This document shows, piece by piece, positions 2,592-5,429 of a stretch of 5,429 nucleotides of DNA. The stretch is from Prevotellaceae bacterium (lineage in GTDB: Bacteria > Bacteroidota > Bacteroidia > Bacteroidales > UBA932). A program made the position numbers and the translations under genes. Under the pieces are notes generated by a model. The model was not told the origin of the DNA and searched no databases. It saw only the letters and a list, made by a program, of their open reading frames with translations. Location of the stretch: NCBI GenBank assembly GCA_031259935.1, contig JAIRKV010000157.1, positions 1 to 5,429 of the forward strand. The letters are read 5' to 3'. Position 1 is the stretch's first letter, and each line of letters opens with the position of its first letter.

Positions 2592-5414
2592 TTATCTGAT
2601 TATTTTCCTCAAAATTTCGGCGGTATAACTGTTATTGCATTTTACAATTGCTTCGGGAGAGCCGCAGCACAGTACTTCTCCTCCGCGTTCTCCTCCATCT
2701 TTTCCCAAATCAATTATGTGGTCGGCAACTTTTATTACTTCCATGTTATGCTCAATTACGAGGACGGTATTGCCTTTGTCAACAAGTTTGTCGAGAACGC
2801 CAAGCAATAATCGAATGTCTTCAAAATGCAAGCCTGTTGTAGGTTCGTCGAGAATATAAAAGGTGCTTCCCGTATCGTTTTTTGCGAGTTCGGCGGCAAG
2901 TTTCACGCGCTGGCTTTCGCCTCCCGAAAGCGTGGTTGCCGGCTGCCCGAGCGTAAGATAACCAAGTCCTACATCCTGCAATGTTTTTAATCGCCGGTAA
3001 ATATTCGGAAGTTTTGCAAAAAACTCGCAGGCACTGTCGATTGTCATATTCAGGATTTCGCTAATATTTTTTGCTTTGTAATAAACTTCAAGCGTTTCGC
3101 GATTGTATCTTTTTCCGTTGCAGGTATTGCATTTTACGTAAACGTCGGGCAAAAAGTTCATTTCTATTGTTTGCACGCCTGCGCCTTTGCAATCTTCGCA
3201 GCGTCCGCCTTTTACATTGAATGAAAAACGTCCTGCGCCGTATCCGCGAATCTGGGATTCGGGTATCTGTTCAAAAAGTTTGCGGATTTCGTCAAACACT
3301 TTTGTGTACGTTGCCGGATTTGAACGCGGCGTACGACCTATGGGCGACTGGTCGATCTGTATAACTTTGTCAATATGTTCAATTCCTTCGACAGAATCGA
3401 AAGATAAGGGATTTTGCTGCGAACGGTAAAAATGTTTACTTAAAACCGGCTGTAAGGTTTCGTTTATCAATGTTGATTTTCCGCTGCCCGAAACGCCTGT
3501 AACGCAGATAAATTTTTCGAGGGGAAAAGCGACATCAATATTTTTCAGATTATTGCCTTTTGCTCCGCGTAATACGAGCATTTTTCCCGAACCGCTGCGG
3601 CGTTTTTCGGGAATTTGAATTTTCATTTCTCCGGAAAGATATTTTGCCGTGAGCGAATCGATTTTTGCTTCTGCAAGCTGTTTTGGGTTTCCTTCAAAAA
3701 GTATTTCGCCGCCGTGTATTCCTGCGCGCTTGCCAACATCTATTACATAATCGGCTGCACGAATGGTTTCTTCATCGTGTTCGACAATAATTACGGAATT
3801 TCCTTCATCGCGAAGCAATTTCAAAGCATTTATCAATTTTTTATTATCGCGCTGATGCAGTCCAATGCTTGGTTCGTCTAAAATGTACAGTACATTGACT
3901 AGTTTGGAGCCAATTTGAGTTGCCAGCCTTATCCGCTGACTTTCACCGCCCGAAAGTGTGGATGTGGCGCGGTTGAGCGATAAATAATCCAAACCCGTGT
4001 CAATCAAAAACGAAAGGCGCACACATATTTCTTTTATTATTTCATGTGCAATGTTTTGCTGTCGTTTTGTCAGTTGCGTTTCGATATTTTGCATCCATTC
4101 GTAAAGCGTTTTTATATCCATTTCCGCTAAATCCGAAATATTTTTATCGCCTGTTTTGAAATATTGAGTTTGCTCGTTAAGCCGTCTTCCTTTACACACG
4201 GGACATTCGATATATTTAATGAATCTGTCAGCCCAGTTTTGCGACCATTCACTGCCTCTTGCCTGACGTTCGTTTATGAAATTTATAACGCCTTCGAAAG
4301 TAATGAAATATTGCGATGCTCCGCCTTGAATTCCATCTGCTTTGAACGCTTCGTCGGAACCGTAAAGTATAATATTAATCACATCGTCGGGAATATCTTT
4401 TATCGGGGAAGAAAGAGAAAGTTTGTATTTTCGGAGAATGATTTCGATTTGCGAAAATATCGACGAGTTTGTCTGTTGTCCGAGCGGTTCTATTCCTCCG
4501 TTTTTTATACTTTGTTTTGGATTTGGAATTATTTTTGAAATATCCATTTCGCTCACGGTGCCAAGTCCGTTACAGCGAGGGCAGGCGCCTTGCGGCGAAT
4601 TGAACGAAAACGAATACGGCGCAGGTTCGCTGTACGAAATGCCTGTTGTGGGACACATTAAATTTCGGCTGTAATATTTTACCGCACCGGTTTCGATATC
4701 AATAACCATTATTGTGCCTTTACCGTGTGTCATTGCGGTTTTGACGGAGTTGAGCAAGCGTTTTTCATGTTTTTTTTCGGGTATCAGTTTGTCGATTACA
4801 ATTTCTATAAAATGGTTTTTGTATCTGTCAACTTTCAATAATGGTTTAATTTCCTGCACTTTGCCATCAATTCGCACGTTGATAAATCCTTTTTTACGCT
4901 GCTGTTCAAACAGTTCTTTGTAATGACCTTTACGACCTTTCACCAATGGCGCAAGTATCATTATTTTTTTACCTGCGAAGTTTTTCATTATCATTGTCAG
5001 GATTTGCTCGCTGTTATAACGCACCATTTCTTCGCCCGTTTCTTTCGAATAGGCAATGGAAGCGCGGGCAAACAGCAGTCGTAAAAAATCATATATTTCG
5101 GTAATCGTTCCGACTGTCGAACGCGGATTGCGGTTTGTAGTTTTTTGTTCTATGGCTATAACAGGGCTTAAACCGCTAATGCTTTCCACGTCCGGGCGTT
5201 CCATATTTCCCACAAACTGACGCGCATAAGCCGACAGTGTTTCCATATATCTGCGCTGACCTTCGGCGTAAATCGTATCGAACGCCAGCGATGATTTGCC
5301 GCTGCCACTCAATCCCGTAATAACGGTAAGTTTATTTCGAGGAATCGTTACATCAACATTTTTCAGATTATTGGTTCGCGCTCCCGTGATTTTTATTTCT
5401 TTTTCTTCTGCCAT
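2592..5414 (-). CDS. uvrA: UvrABC excinuclease subunit A (complete)
   Basis: UvrA is the ATPase that, as a dimer with UvrB, scans DNA for bulky lesions and loads UvrB in nucleotide excision repair. At 940 residues it has the length of the E. coli protein. Both ABC ATPase modules are intact. Module I has Walker A GLSGSGKSS (34-42), signature LSGGESQR (487-494) and Walker B LYILDEPSIGLH (509-520). Module II has Walker A GVSGSGKST (640-648), signature LSGGESQR (829-836) and Walker B FYILDEPTTGLH (852-863). The C-terminal zinc module has all four cysteines (C739, C742, C762, C765). A CPVC pair lies at 404-407. The first zinc region reads CPTTG at 254 with CPRC at 278-281, so one cysteine of the usual CxxC pair is Thr; I recall this as normal in Bacteroidota. 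The start gives the standard N-terminus (IKITGARTNNLKNV). Only 15 bases of upstream sequence are present. It is convergent with pcm, and no co-transcribed gene is visible. Confidence 0.99.
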   Translation of the reverse strand: MAEEKEIKITGARTNNLKNVDVTIPRNKLTVITGLSGSGKSSLAFDTIYAEGQRRYMETLSAYARQFVGNMERPDVESISGLSPVIAIEQKTTNRNPRSTVGTITEIYDFLRLLFARASIAYSKETGEEMVRYNSEQILTMIMKNFAGKKIMILAPLVKGRKGHYKELFEQQRKKGFINVRIDGKVQEIKPLLKVDRYKNHFIEIVIDKLIPEKKHEKRLLNSVKTAMTHGKGTIMVIDIETGAVKYYSRNLMCPTTGISYSEPAPYSFSFNSPQGACPRCNGLGTVSEMDISKIIPNPKQSIKNGGIEPLGQQTNSSIFSQIEIILRKYKLSLSSPIKDIPDDVINIILYGSDEAFKADGIQGGASQYFITFEGVINFINERQARGSEWSQNWADRFIKYIECPVCKGRRLNEQTQYFKTGDKNISDLAEMDIKTLYEWMQNIETQLTKRQQNIAHEIIKEICVRLSFLIDTGLDYLSLNRATSTLSGGESQRIRLATQIGSKLVNVLYILDEPSIGLHQRDNKKLINALKLLRDEGNSVIIVEHDEETIRAADYVIDVGKRAGIHGGEILFEGNPKQLAEAKIDSLTAKYLSGEMKIQIPEKRRSGSGKMLVLRGAKGNNLKNIDVAFPLEKFICVTGVSGSGKSTLINETLQPVLSKHFYRSQQNPLSFDSVEGIEHIDKVIQIDQSPIGRTPRSNPATYTKVFDEIRKLFEQIPESQIRGYGAGRFSFNVKGGRCEDCKGAGVQTIEMNFLPDVYVKCNTCNGKRYNRETLEVYYKAKNISEILNMTIDSACEFFAKLPNIYRRLKTLQDVGLGYLTLGQPATTLSGGESQRVKLAAELAKNDTGSTFYILDEPTTGLHFEDIRLLLGVLDKLVDKGNTVLVIEHNMEVIKVADHIIDLGKDGGERGGEVLCCGSPEAIVKCNNSYTAEILRKIIR

Positions 5415-5419
5415 TTATT

Positions 5420-5427
5420 CAAACATG
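5420..5427 (-). promoter_or_regulatory. Weak -7-like element just upstream of uvrA
   Basis: On the minus strand this reads CATGTTTG, keeping the TTTG half of TAnnTTTG but with CA in place of TA, five bases before the ATG. If used, the uvrA mRNA would be nearly leaderless. The window ends two bases further on, so no -33 region can be examined. Confidence 0.2.
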
Positions 5428-5429
5428 CA

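Noticed and set aside
2635..4923. Several plus-strand open frames of 64-124 codons opposite uvrA
   Set aside because: They all overlap intact, highly conserved uvrA coding sequence and have no coding character or promoters of their own.

Overview
The window is about 5.4 kb of low-GC bacterial DNA, most likely from the phylum Bacteroidota. Three things point there. Candidate -7 promoter elements of the Bacteroidota type (TAnnTTTG) lie just upstream of three gene starts. The start codons sit in A/T-rich leaders without Shine-Dalgarno sequences. UvrA and Pcm carry sequence variants I associate with that phylum, including CPTTGISY in the first zinc region of UvrA. A finer taxonomic placement is not supported.

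Layout from left to right. Positions 1-144 (minus) hold the first 48 codons of thyA, thymidylate synthase, cut by the window edge. A 256-bp divergent intergenic region follows, with a promoter-like element facing each way. Positions 401-940 (+) encode a 179-residue exported protein of unknown function. After a 223-bp gap comes pcm, protein-L-isoaspartate O-methyltransferase, at 1164-1808 (+). Positions 1809-2591 contain no intact gene but are rich in structure. Most of the right half, 2592-5414 (minus), is a complete uvrA, the DNA-damage recognition ATPase of nucleotide excision repair.

The 783-bp gap between pcm and uvrA is the most interesting part. It contains a 256-bp inverted-repeat element with 76-bp arms (the inner 38 bp are identical), which resembles a miniature non-autonomous mobile element. 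Each arm holds a 26-bp near-palindrome, and an outward-facing promoter-like sequence lies inside. The element is bracketed by two copies of a 28-bp REP-like hairpin repeat, with a third copy just to the right. Next to uvrA lies what looks like the broken N-terminus of a SAM-dependent methyltransferase gene, with one frame change and a 7-base insertion. Convergent pcm and uvrA thus enclose a landing zone for repeats and gene debris.

The genes do not form one pathway. thyA (dTMP supply), pcm (repair of isoaspartyl damage in proteins) and uvrA (DNA repair) are housekeeping or maintenance functions, apparently transcribed as separate units. I see no complete novel defence or mobile system; the inverted-repeat/REP cluster is the best candidate for something undescribed.
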